The notes under the pieces were generated by a model, which was given only the letters and a program-made list of their open reading frames with translations, had not been told where the DNA came from and searched no databases. Below, piece after piece: positions 1 through 7,433 of a stretch of DNA of 52,848 bases. The first letter of the stretch is position 1, and every line of letters begins with the position of its first letter. Location of the stretch: NCBI GenBank assembly GCA_023395515.1, contig JAEWZB010000022.1:1-52848 (forward strand), in the 5' to 3' direction. Both the position numbers and the translations under genes were made by a program. The DNA comes from Bacillota bacterium. GTDB lineage: Bacteria > Bacillota > Syntrophomonadia > Syntrophomonadales > Syntrophomonadaceae.

Positions 1-56
1 ACATGAACGGAAATTCCTACCGTTTAAAGGAAACTCAGGATTGGCTTAATTCTTAA
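1..56 (+). CDS. istB: IS21-like helper ATPase IstB, C-terminal end only (partial)
   Basis: The frame starting at position 3 reads MNGNSYRLKETQDWLNS and stops at TAA (54-56). This matches the usual C-terminus of IstB-type AAA+ helper proteins (a hydroxyl-rich NGxSYRxKE motif followed by a short helix). The gene is cut by the window edge at its 5' side. In intact IS21 elements IstB helps the IstA transposase in target selection. Whether the rest of the gene is intact cannot be seen. Confidence 0.65.
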   Translation, partial: MNGNSYRLKETQDWLNS

Positions 57-129
57 AAATAAATTTTTTATTAAATGGGGGGTACTTTTCGTTTATTATC
101 TGGGGGATTTTTCGCTTGACAAAAACACA
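1..129 (+). mobile_element. Right end of an IS21-family-like insertion sequence
   Basis: The window opens inside an insertion sequence. Positions 1-56 encode the tail of an IstB-like helper ATPase. After it come two related G-rich blocks, GGGGGGTACTTTTCG (about 76-90) and TGGGGGATTTTTCGCTTGAC (101-120), which look like the repeated transposase-binding sites found at IS21 ends. The element probably stops near AAAACACA at 122-129; IS21-type elements end in CA-3'. The left end, istA and most of istB lie outside the window, so family assignment rests on the istB tail and the end repeats. The target duplication cannot be checked here. Confidence 0.7.
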
Positions 130-226
130 GCCACGCAGCGACTGAAGGGAGCATATGTGTGCTCCAGCGGATATAAATTAGGATTTAATTAAAACCTATA
201 AAGGTAAAAAGCATACCGTAAACAAA

Positions 227-259
227 AATGCGGCAAACGATAAAATCGCCTGCCGCATT
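227..259 (-). terminator. Rho-independent terminator of the DUF1646 gene
   Basis: The arms AATGCGGCA (227-235) and TGCCGCATT (251-259) are perfect inverted repeats, with a second small CGAT/ATCG stem in the loop. On the minus strand the hairpin is followed by a T-rich run. It lies 17 bp after the stop codon at 277. Confidence 0.75.
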
Positions 260-276
260 TAGTATTTAAGTAATTA

Positions 277-1338
277 CTAGATTACAAAAAGTATCACATA
301 GAATAGGGCCATAGTAACCACACCAATTGGCACCCCGATTTTAGCCCATTCGGTACTGGTGATTTTTAACTTGGAAGCGGATATGATATTAGGTATATTA
401 CCGGGGATTAGCATGCCTCCGGCAATTATTAAGCCCATTAGGATGGCTTCTATTTGCAGTACGCTCATTTTATCACTAATTTCTGCTGCGGCTAAGGTAG
501 CATTATCCAGTACGGCGGAAATGGTATTTACCCAGTATAGGATTCTGTAATCCAGGTTTAGTATGTAGGCATCTATTATAGGTTTAAATCCTTCTCCTAA
601 GAAGGTTAAGGCCATAACGAAAAGATAAACTTTTAAGGCTCTTATTATTATACCTTTCCAATTTTCTTCTTCCATTTCCGGTTCTTCTATAGCTTCATCA
701 ACGGTAGCAGCTACGCCTTTTTCGGTTAGGTCTTGTTGACCACGTATAGCCCAGGCCGTATAGGCTGCACCTAGGATACCAAATGCTATTACGCCAGGAA
801 TTATGAATCTGCCTAGTAATCTTAGCAAATAGAAGAAGTCTTCATTTAGTTTAGCTATAGTTATAGTGGAAAGGGGTTCGCCAATAGGAGTCAGGGCGGC
901 TCCCATTCCAATGGAGTAACAGGCGATAACACAAACTACGATTTTGTGTCTTCTTTCCAGAGGCAGCAGGAAAATTATTTCCACTAATATAATGGAGGCT
1001 ACAATAGCTGTAATTATGCTGGACAGTAGGCCTAGTAAAACTACCACTAGGAATACTACTACTGGAACTGGTATAACTGCAAAAACTTTAGTCATAAAGC
1101 CTTGGAATTTATCTTTAAATATAAAGAAAAGAGCTCCGGCCACAAATACAGCCGATGCAATAGCTATAGGATGTTCTAAAGCACTAATGATAAGCTCTTT
1201 GGTCATTAAGCCGGAAATTAGTACGGCGGCTATTCCCATTATGAATAGAAATGCTTCTAATTGTTCTTCTACTAGTTTTACAGCAAAGGGTAGAGTTAAA
1301 ACTAGTAATAATATTACGACTAGACCTGCTATTACCAT
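277..1338 (-). CDS. DUF1646 family membrane protein, putative cation/proton antiporter-like permease
   Basis: This 353-residue protein is almost wholly hydrophobic, with about nine to ten predicted membrane segments and one acidic cytoplasmic loop around residues 205-225. The pattern, including the motif GEPLSTITIAKL near residue 153 and the C-terminal PGNIPN, fits the DUF1646 family. That family belongs to the ion-transporter superfamily and its substrate is not established; a sodium/proton or anion exchange role is only a family-level guess. The start is supported by AAAGGAG eight bases upstream of ATG. It appears to be monocistronic: its own terminator lies at 227-259, and the next upstream gene ends in a terminator at 1404-1447. 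Confidence 0.75.
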   Translation of the reverse strand: MVIAGLVVILLLVLTLPFAVKLVEEQLEAFLFIMGIAAVLISGLMTKELIISALEHPIAIASAVFVAGALFFIFKDKFQGFMTKVFAVIPVPVVVFLVVVLLGLLSSIITAIVASIILVEIIFLLPLERRHKIVVCVIACYSIGMGAALTPIGEPLSTITIAKLNEDFFYLLRLLGRFIIPGVIAFGILGAAYTAWAIRGQQDLTEKGVAATVDEAIEEPEMEEENWKGIIIRALKVYLFVMALTFLGEGFKPIIDAYILNLDYRILYWVNTISAVLDNATLAAAEISDKMSVLQIEAILMGLIIAGGMLIPGNIPNIISASKLKITSTEWAKIGVPIGVVTMALFYVILFVI

Positions 1339-1403
1339 GTGAAATTCTCCTTTATCAATCTAATCATAAGCTTAGAATTTACAGAATTAAATATACCTTA
1401 AAT

Positions 1404-1447
1404 AAGTAGTTAAAGCGTCAGTTTAAAAACTGACACTTTAACTACTT
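1404..1447 (-). terminator. Terminator overlapping the end of the 182-residue gene
   Basis: A long, nearly perfect inverted repeat: AAGTAGTTAAAG (1404-1415) and GTCAGTTT (1417-1424) pair with AAACTGAC (1427-1434) and CTTTAACTACTT (1436-1447). Each arm carries one unpaired base. The stop codon of the gene at 1438-1440 lies inside the right arm. Confidence 0.7.
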
Positions 1448-1986
1448 TTTATAATGCTATTAATTACCCCATGCCAATGGGAAACATCTTTAAATGCCTT
1501 TTGGTATTCATCGCTATCTTTGGTAACTTCCCAATACAAAAAGTTTAGCAAAACCTCGGGATTGGCCCCATCTTTAAATGATATTTTTAAATCAATTCTG
1601 TTTACCCGGTCTTGTTCGTCTCCAGATATTACCTTTCCTACACTATCACTTAGTACACTGGCAACTTTTTGATTGCCATTTATAGAAGCAGTGTTTTCAC
1701 AAACTTTATGTTCAATTATTTCACAGCCCCTAATATCGTTAAAAGTATAAGTTAAAGGAACCGGTTCGCCACTTTTCATAGTACTGACCACCAGCTTTTT
1801 AGCCTCGTTATTTATGGCAATGGCCATATTTTGATTAGTATATTGTTGGGTAGCCGTAAAATTACTAATGGACTCTTGTAACTTTTTCATTCTTTTCATA
1901 TATTGATTATAAGTTTTCATGTTTTTATTATTAAGTAACATGAAGGCTATAAGGGCAATAGCAATAACTGTAGCTAATATAACCAT
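1438..1986 (-). CDS. Hypothetical membrane-anchored protein
   Basis: I do not recognise this 182-residue protein. Residues 1-18 form one hydrophobic segment followed by NNKNMK, so it is probably anchored by its N-terminus; it has no lipobox. Residues 20-65 are charged and look helical. The C-terminal part has alternating hydrophobic residues and a WHG motif near residue 171 and is probably a small folded domain. The start is supported by AAAGGAGTTGTGAACT just upstream of the ATG. It is separated by about 60 bp from the M50-type gene upstream and has its own terminator, so co-transcription with the M50/winged-helix pair is possible but not shown. Confidence 0.6.
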   Translation of the reverse strand: MVILATVIAIALIAFMLLNNKNMKTYNQYMKRMKKLQESISNFTATQQYTNQNMAIAINNEAKKLVVSTMKSGEPVPLTYTFNDIRGCEIIEHKVCENTASINGNQKVASVLSDSVGKVISGDEQDRVNRIDLKISFKDGANPEVLLNFLYWEVTKDSDEYQKAFKDVSHWHGVINSIIKSS

Positions 1987-2047
1987 AGTTCACAACTCCT
2001 TTATAGACAATCAACATTGGCTCTTTTTTAAGGATGACTTTTTCAGG

Positions 2048-2992
2048 CTATAACGTTAGTACTAAGCGTATAAAAAGAATAATCCAAATAATAAAAATTA
2101 CAAACCGAGCCCCCAAGACGATTTCCTTTACTTTCTTATGGTTAAGATATAATTTGACTAAATCCTCATATACCCATCCTCCATCTAGGGGGCTAATGGG
2201 GAAAGAGTTAATAAAACCGAAAAAAAGATTGCCCAAGGCTAAGTATACTAATATATCAGAAGATATTAATAGCCCCGATATCGCCAAAATGATAGTTAAA
2301 AGCGCATTAGTACCTATACTTGAGGCATTGAATCTTAAGTGCACCTGGGGATCTGCCTTTAAGAAAGTATCCTCATCAGCCTCTACAAAGCCACCAACTA
2401 TAGAGCCAGCTATTACCCCTATCCTGACAATTTTAATGCCATTGTTGGCTAGGATAACAGCGTGGGCAAATTCATGAACTAATAGACCTAAGATAACCCC
2501 TATTAGCAGTATTAATGCATCAATCCCAGATGTTATACCACCAGAAGTCTTAAGGAAGGGAATATTACCAACTGCCAAAAAGTAGGTCATCCCTAAGAGA
2601 GTAAACGCAACCATCCCAATTCCCAATATAGTTACTACCTTTTCAAAAAATAGACATATGGCTGGGTAACGGCTAGTAATCCCATAGATTAATTCGGGCA
2701 GAGTATTATCACTGGCCATGACCTTTCCTTCAGCCTGCGGACTAGCTTGATTGGCCAGAGTATCAAATTTTACTAACAAGCTTTTATATTTAGCGTTAAT
2801 TTCTGCTAGCTCTTCTTGGTTATCGTCTTCCACTCCTTTAAGGTAATCCCCTACATTTCTGATGTCGAGATAAACATCTTGAAGTGAAGTACTTATGGTA
2901 TATCCCTTTTCCTGAAAGTAGGAAATTTTGGCTATATTTTTTTCTAACTTAGATAAATGTTTATTGAGGCTATCATAAGTTGATTTCTGCAT
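2048..2992 (-). CDS. M50-type membrane metalloprotease (site-2 protease-like) with N-terminal coiled coil
   Basis: The 314-residue protein has a soluble N-terminal part (about 1-85) that is rich in Lys/Glu and probably coiled-coil. Four to six membrane segments follow. A zinc-binding HEFAH motif sits at residues 173-177 inside a hydrophobic stretch, and a PLDGG motif at about 268-272 supplies the likely third ligand, Asp270. This HExxH plus xDG arrangement is typical of M50 intramembrane or membrane-embedded proteases. The expected target would be a membrane-bound regulator, but no anti-sigma factor is visible nearby. The gene overlaps the end of the winged-helix gene by about 20 bp, so the two are surely co-transcribed and may be translationally coupled. 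The start lacks a strong ribosome binding site, which fits coupling. Confidence 0.75.
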   Translation of the reverse strand: MQKSTYDSLNKHLSKLEKNIAKISYFQEKGYTISTSLQDVYLDIRNVGDYLKGVEDDNQEELAEINAKYKSLLVKFDTLANQASPQAEGKVMASDNTLPELIYGITSRYPAICLFFEKVVTILGIGMVAFTLLGMTYFLAVGNIPFLKTSGGITSGIDALILLIGVILGLLVHEFAHAVILANNGIKIVRIGVIAGSIVGGFVEADEDTFLKADPQVHLRFNASSIGTNALLTIILAISGLLISSDILVYLALGNLFFGFINSFPISPLDGGWVYEDLVKLYLNHKKVKEIVLGARFVIFIIWIILFIRLVLTL

Positions 2993-3245
2993 TTTTACCT
3001 TTTTCGGTTATATCATAGGTTTTGCCACCAAATAGCTTTTTCTCTACTGCTACAATATAGCCATCTTTTTCAAGTTCATCTAATACGGCCTGCGATCTTC
3101 CGGTAGCTCCTACCGGGTTGTTGCCACCTTTAATTTCAGTAAGCCGGTCTCTTACTATGGTAGTAAGCTCACTTGATTTTTTAGGACCTTTTTTTAATGC
3201 TTCTAGGTACAGTTTTTGTACTAATGTTAATTCTTTATTCGCCAT
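2973..3245 (-). CDS. Small winged-helix-like protein
   Basis: This 90-residue basic protein has three predicted helices and a terminal beta-hairpin (VAVEKKLFGGKTYDITEKG), the pattern of a winged-helix DNA-binding fold. A phrase like QAVLDELEKDGYI at about 68-80 is the usual recognition/wing region of PadR or MarR-like small regulators. A GGAGGTG ribosome binding site supports the ATG at 3245. It is the first gene of a two-gene unit with the M50-type protease. It may regulate the unit, or be a protein-protein module; no family name can be assigned with certainty. Confidence 0.6.
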   Translation of the reverse strand: MANKELTLVQKLYLEALKKGPKKSSELTTIVRDRLTEIKGGNNPVGATGRSQAVLDELEKDGYIVAVEKKLFGGKTYDITEKGKNAEINL

Positions 3246-3285
3246 ACTATAAGCACCTCCATTAAAATTTTAACCTTAACCACAG

Positions 3286-3325
3286 GGTTAGACTAGGAGA
3301 AGTAGTCTTCACCTAGTCAGACCCT
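3286..3325 (-). terminator. Inverted repeat downstream of the winged-helix promoter region / after cstA
   Basis: GGGTTAGACTAGG (3286-3298) pairs with CCTAGTCAGACCC (3313-3325), with two mismatches in the middle. It lies between the stop of cstA (3371) and the start of the winged-helix gene (3245), on the same strand. No T-run follows, so it may be a terminator of low efficiency or an operator for the winged-helix gene. Confidence 0.45.
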
Positions 3326-3370
3326 TATCAGGTTTAATTGCATTTATAATATCTGCAAATAATCTACTAC

Positions 3371-5023
3371 TTACTCCCCATCTTCGGCTGCCGTTGCTAA
3401 CTTAATTTCTTGAGGAGTCATGGAATTTTTCCGCTTGAAGAAGTCAAGATAGAAGAATCCGGTTAAAATAATAGCCAGGGCTGGTATCCAGGCTAAATGA
3501 TACATTCCTTGCACAATATAAGTATAACTTAAATAACCTGCACCAGGTATAGCTATAACAAAGGTGGTAAACAATAAGGCGAACCACCAATACCCGGTCG
3601 GCCTGCCTACCAGCTTAAGCCAAATAATAACGGTCATAAAGGACATCAGGGCTAGTAAACTAGATAGGGCCGGGAAAAGTACCCAAATATAGAACCAGCC
3701 ACCGGAAAGGGCTAAGGCTCCACAGAAGGCTATAGAAACTGAGGCGGCCCCCCACTTAGGAGCTTCTGTGGGAGGTAAAGGCTTAAGCATCATGCCGTAA
3801 AGTTCCAGTAAGAATATCCGCATATTCCTCGTTCCTGATTCCAGGGTTGTAATCATAAAGATACTACCCAGTAGTCCACCCCAAATTAGCCAGAAACTAT
3901 GAGGTATGAAGGAGAATACACTTCCGGCAATTTCAGCATAGCCATTCTGCAGAATGAATATCCAGCCTTTGCCGATATACTCTGTATAAACTGCTAAAGA
4001 TAATACCGCCGCAGAGGCTAAAGCTACAAACGCGGTTAATCCTTCTAATACTTCTCCGCCATAACCTATGAGCCGTACAAATTTCTCATCAGGTACTCTT
4101 CGGGAAGTGTATCCGGTAGTCCAGAATGAATGCATCCCGGTTAAGGCCCCACAGGAAATAGTTAAGAAAAGCATGGGCCACAAGGGTCCTTCGGAAGCAA
4201 CAGTTATAACAGCCGGTAGTTGCAGGGGAATATTCCCGGCAATACAACCGATTAATAGTACCAAAGCACCTACTACCATGAAAATAAAATTCAGGAAGTT
4301 TCTAGGTTCAACCAAAACCCAGGCAGGAATACAAGCTGATATGACCGGATAGATACAAAAGATGGCAAACCATGCGTAAAATGGCAGGCTTATAGGATAT
4401 TTCAGGCCTAAATAAATGCATATTACCACAATTATAACACCGACAACTGTAGCCCTAAAAACCGGCCAACCAAATTTATAAATTAGAAAGCCCATTAAAA
4501 CTCCGCTCACGGTGAAGGCAATAGTTGGCAGGGTTAATTCAGGAGTGGCTGCAAATAATTTAGCTAATGCGGTTAGGAAAACGGCCACGAATGCTGCAAT
4601 ACTAAACCAACCTAAAAATACTCCCATCTTCCCGGCTCTTTCACTAATAAGGGTGCGGATTAGGCCCCCGATGGTCATTCCTTTATTCCGCATAGAAATG
4701 TGCATGGTTGCATAGTCATGAGGCGAGCCTAAGAATATGTTACCAAAGGTGATATAAAGGAAGGCAGGCAGAAAGCCCCACATAGCTCCAGTTGCACCAC
4801 CTGCTAAAGGTGCTCCGCCGGCAATTGATGCCCAGTGGTCACCAAAAAGGGTTAAGGGATTGGCCGGATAAAAGTCTACATCATCACGTAATTCAATTGC
4901 AGGTACGGGTCGGCCTGGCTTATATTTCAGATAAACTTTTTGCAGATAACCACTAATAAGTAAATACCCCAAAGACCAAATCACAAGACCTATAATTGTA
5001 AGTGTTGTGGTTGTAAGTTGCAA
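3371..5023 (-). CDS. cstA: CstA family carbon starvation / pyruvate-type transporter
   Basis: The 550-residue protein has about 14 to 16 membrane segments. N-terminal features typical of CstA are PGRPVPAIELRDDVDFYP followed by FGDHWASIAGGAPLAG. Characterised CstA/BtsT proteins import pyruvate or peptides; the substrate here is unknown. The longer frame begins at 5059, but AGAGGAGGAA lies at the right distance before TTG at 5023, so I choose TTG. It follows the gct/hdr operon on the same strand after a 522-bp gap that contains its own sigma-54 promoter (5315-5332). That is unusual for cstA and suggests activation by one of the two enhancer-binding proteins in the island. A carboxylate or peptide import role for the island is therefore plausible. 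Confidence 0.85.
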   Translation of the reverse strand: MQLTTTTLTIIGLVIWSLGYLLISGYLQKVYLKYKPGRPVPAIELRDDVDFYPANPLTLFGDHWASIAGGAPLAGGATGAMWGFLPAFLYITFGNIFLGSPHDYATMHISMRNKGMTIGGLIRTLISERAGKMGVFLGWFSIAAFVAVFLTALAKLFAATPELTLPTIAFTVSGVLMGFLIYKFGWPVFRATVVGVIIVVICIYLGLKYPISLPFYAWFAIFCIYPVISACIPAWVLVEPRNFLNFIFMVVGALVLLIGCIAGNIPLQLPAVITVASEGPLWPMLFLTISCGALTGMHSFWTTGYTSRRVPDEKFVRLIGYGGEVLEGLTAFVALASAAVLSLAVYTEYIGKGWIFILQNGYAEIAGSVFSFIPHSFWLIWGGLLGSIFMITTLESGTRNMRIFLLELYGMMLKPLPPTEAPKWGAASVSIAFCGALALSGGWFYIWVLFPALSSLLALMSFMTVIIWLKLVGRPTGYWWFALLFTTFVIAIPGAGYLSYTYIVQGMYHLAWIPALAIILTGFFYLDFFKRKNSMTPQEIKLATAAEDGE

Positions 5024-5103
5024 ATTATTTCCTCCTCTCGGGCTTTTTAATAATCTCACCTATAAATTAATTGCTTTTGCCAAGCTATAATGCTCGTTCC
5101 TTA

Positions 5104-5130
5104 ACCAAACATTTAGTTCAACTGTTTGGT
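5104..5130 (-). other. Inverted repeat in the cstA leader
   Basis: ACCAAACA (5104-5111) and TGTTTGGT (5123-5130) form a perfect 8-bp inverted repeat with an 11-base spacer. It lies about 80 bp upstream of the cstA start and downstream of the sigma-54 promoter, so it would be in the 5' untranslated RNA. It could be an operator or an mRNA hairpin; nothing more can be said. Confidence 0.4.
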
Positions 5131-5314
5131 CTTATACTTAAGATTAAGATTTCTCTTTATTAAGTACTCGGATTCCCCCTCCTTCAATAAGATTGTGAAA
5201 ATAGTAATTTTTAATCTTAAAGAATGCCCTGTGAGCACCTCCTTTTTCCCTCAATTTGCAACTGCTTACGTTTTTCTATGAAACAATACTCCGTATATTT
5301 CTTTAAAATATACT

Positions 5315-5332
5315 AAGCATTTTTCATGCCAA
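5315..5332 (-). promoter_or_regulatory. Sigma-54 (-24/-12) promoter of cstA
   Basis: Read on the minus strand the sequence is TTGGCATGAAAAATGCTT: GG and GC are separated by exactly ten bases, with the flanking TTGGCA and TGC of the sigma-54 consensus. It lies about 290 bp upstream of the cstA start codon. Three similar promoters occur in the window (11606, 24630, 26978). Confidence 0.65.
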
Positions 5333-5460
5333 CATTAAGAAATTAGTCATAAATTCTTGGCAAGTGCCTTATACTCGTTGATGAGCGGGAAATACAGTAC
5401 TTATATCAGATTGAATTAGGGTATTTGATGGTGTCGGAAAATTGACGGTCTGTCGTTTTT

Positions 5461-5490
5461 TTGACACTTTAATCTGTCAATTATCTGACA
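5461..5490 (-). promoter_or_regulatory. Candidate enhancer (activator binding) sites upstream of cstA
   Basis: Two overlapping perfect inverted repeats share one arm: TTGACA-N8-TGTCAA (5461-5480) and TGTCA-ATTATC-TGACA (5475-5490). A related TGTCGGAAAATTGACG lies just beside them (about 5432-5447). They sit roughly 130-160 bp upstream of the -24/-12 element, the usual distance for enhancer-binding-protein sites. Which activator binds is unknown. Confidence 0.5.
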
Positions 5491-5521
5491 ACCCAGTACT
5501 TGGTAAATCAGGGGGGAGAAG

Positions 5522-5537
5522 GGGGGCATCAGCCCCC
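5522..5537 (-). terminator. Strong GC hairpin after the CoA-transferase genes
   Basis: GGGGGC (5522-5527) and GCCCCC (5532-5537) form a compact hairpin with a four-base loop, directly after the stop codon of the second CoA-transferase subunit. There is no T-run, so termination may be incomplete or the hairpin may protect the 3' end of the mRNA. Confidence 0.5.
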
Positions 5538-5545
5538 GTTAAAAA

Positions 5546-6337
5546 CTATTTTCTTAGAAAACCGGTTTCATCTATAGCTCTTAAGTTTTCTAATTCTTCG
5601 GGAGTCGGTTCGGGTATTGCTTTTACATCGGGAGAAACTTTCAAATCCCAACCGGTATTTTCGATAATTTCTTGTACTGAGGAGAAACTAAAATATGCAT
5701 CTAAATAAAACTCCTTAGTTACTGGATCTGGCCGTAAAATGCCTAAATTGGTAATAATAGCAGAGGGTCCGCCGCCGGGGAAACCATACTTTTCACGATC
5801 GTTACCACCATTTAGGTAACCAGGCGATGATATATAATCAACCTTTTCCACAAATCTCATCTTCTGGTGCTGAGCCATTATAAGGTATTTTTTAGCCCCG
5901 ATAGCTATTTCATTAGCCCCGCCACTGCCGTTTAATCTGGTTTTGGGCAGGGTATATTTCCCCACTTTCCAAGGTTGTTGTCCATCTTCCCATATTCCCG
6001 TAGTATTAATGTTGCCGTATTTATCTACTTGAGCACATCCCAGTACTGCATTATCAACTTTACTGGCAGCCACCAGCATACAAAGAGCATCAACTGCATT
6101 AGTAAAACTAGTAGCATTGGCAGAAATGCGGTTATCTTCAATTCCCCAAGGTAGTCCGCCTACAGGAGTTGAACCATATACTCCGCCTTCCGTAAACGCA
6201 GTCAAATTAGGAGCATGGTTTTTCTTGGCAAAATACCCGGCTAACATACTTAAACCTACTCCGAATATAGCTAGCTCTCCATCCTGAAACTCTCTGCCTG
6301 TAGCAATAGCCATCATTTCATTTTTTGTGTAATCCAT
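5546..6337 (-). CDS. Family I CoA-transferase, beta subunit (glutaconate CoA-transferase GctB-like)
   Basis: The 263-residue protein is similar in length to GctB. Glu50, in TEGGVYGSTPVG, lies where family I CoA-transferases have their catalytic glutamate, which forms the covalent CoA thioester; this argues for a real transferase. A glycine-rich motif PGGGPSAIITNLG (about 188-200) is also typical. The partner subunit is encoded immediately upstream (4-bp gap) and GGGAGGT precedes the start. It is the last gene of the seven-gene hdr operon. Related IpdAB enzymes hydrolyse cyclic ketones in steroid degradation, so a hydrolase role is a weaker alternative. Substrate: unknown carboxylate/acyl-CoA. 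Confidence 0.82.
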   Translation of the reverse strand: MDYTKNEMMAIATGREFQDGELAIFGVGLSMLAGYFAKKNHAPNLTAFTEGGVYGSTPVGGLPWGIEDNRISANATSFTNAVDALCMLVAASKVDNAVLGCAQVDKYGNINTTGIWEDGQQPWKVGKYTLPKTRLNGSGGANEIAIGAKKYLIMAQHQKMRFVEKVDYISSPGYLNGGNDREKYGFPGGGPSAIITNLGILRPDPVTKEFYLDAYFSFSSVQEIIENTGWDLKVSPDVKAIPEPTPEELENLRAIDETGFLRK

Positions 6338-6341
6338 TTTC

Positions 6342-7325
6342 TTACCTCCCTTCCATAAGTTCTTTTATTTCGGCATCAGTTTTAATCCATTGCCGGTAGG
6401 GGTTCATTAAAAAAGCCGTAGCCGTGTTAGTAAGCTTATCTATTTTTTCCGGGCCGATTATATTTAACAATTCTTCCGCATCTTTATAACTGTTGACATA
6501 TTTTTCAATATATTCCCTAGTTCCCTCTTCAGTCTTAAGCAGCTTGTTCATGTAATAGAAATGTTCTTCATCACTGTCATAGCAGCCCGTTGAACAGGCC
6601 GGCCATACACCCATAGGTGAATAAACTACTGCATCTACTAAAAAATCAGGAATTCTAACCAGATTAGGGTATTGCCGCATACAATCTGTATCTACTATAT
6701 AATCTGCTTGTAAAACCACTTTCTTAGCCGCCCGGGATAATTCAAAACGGCTCCATTCCGTTCCTAACATAATCGCATTCCCATTTACATCAGCCATGGT
6801 GACATGTATTACAGCTAAATCTGGTTGCAGGGCACTTAGAGCTCCTATCTTCTTGCCGGTAAAAGGATCTTCGATTTCCGGTATTTTTTTCGTATTAGGA
6901 TATGCTTCCGGTTCATCGGCCGAACACCATTGCTGGTCACTGCCGGTACTAATATAAGATGGGATAAAAGGAATGCCTAAAGCTCCTGCTAATAAGCGCA
7001 GGGGAATACCGCCATTGGAATAATCCTCCAATACGGTTTGTCCAGCTTCTACCGCCCGTCTTAAGCCATTAGCAAATCCATAAACTTCCAGACCGGAGAA
7101 ACCGACTTCCATACGGGCCAACCCCCCGGCTGCAGCCAACAAATTAGACCCGTGGCTATTACAGTTAGAAATGCAGTTTATACCTTTAACCCCTTGCCGC
7201 ACCATTTCCCGGAAAAATTCTATACAATCGGAACCAACCGGTAATGCTCCACCATGAGCAAATGTCATGCCATCCCAAGTATACTTGGAGACAGCTTCTT
7301 GCATGGTTATAAGTTTATTAGCCAC
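6342..7325 (-). CDS. Family I CoA-transferase, alpha subunit (glutaconate CoA-transferase GctA-like)
   Basis: This is the partner of the gene at 5546-6337. The chosen 327-residue form starts at GTG 7325, preceded by AGGAGGTAACATA; it gives MANKLITMQEAVSKYTWDG, matching the usual GctA N-terminus and a length near 320. The open frame runs on to 7409, and a second GGAGGT lies before an ATG at 7394, so a form with a basic 23-residue extension cannot be excluded. The sequence GGALPVGSD at about 26-34 is the family glycine-rich loop. It lies 108 bp after hdrB2 on the same strand with no terminator, which links CoA transfer to the Hdr proteins. Confidence 0.82.
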   Translation of the reverse strand: MANKLITMQEAVSKYTWDGMTFAHGGALPVGSDCIEFFREMVRQGVKGINCISNCNSHGSNLLAAAGGLARMEVGFSGLEVYGFANGLRRAVEAGQTVLEDYSNGGIPLRLLAGALGIPFIPSYISTGSDQQWCSADEPEAYPNTKKIPEIEDPFTGKKIGALSALQPDLAVIHVTMADVNGNAIMLGTEWSRFELSRAAKKVVLQADYIVDTDCMRQYPNLVRIPDFLVDAVVYSPMGVWPACSTGCYDSDEEHFYYMNKLLKTEEGTREYIEKYVNSYKDAEELLNIIGPEKIDKLTNTATAFLMNPYRQWIKTDAEIKELMEGR

Positions 7326-7433
7326 TATGTTACCTCCTTTTTTATTGTCTCGTTTTACGGGATCATGTTTGTTTTCTTTTCCAGATGCCTGCATACCACC
7401 TCCATACAATGAATAGGAATAGGTGAACTGGAA

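Noticed and set aside
5340..5385. TTGGCAAGTGCC in the cstA upstream region as a second sigma-54 promoter
   Set aside because: On neither strand is the GG-N10-GC spacing fulfilled; only the site at 5315-5332 fits.
5546..7325. IpdAB-type ring-opening hydrolase instead of a CoA-transferase
   Set aside because: The family I catalytic glutamate (Glu50 of the beta subunit) is present in its usual context and no steroid or ring-degradation genes are near; transferase is the simpler reading, though not proven.
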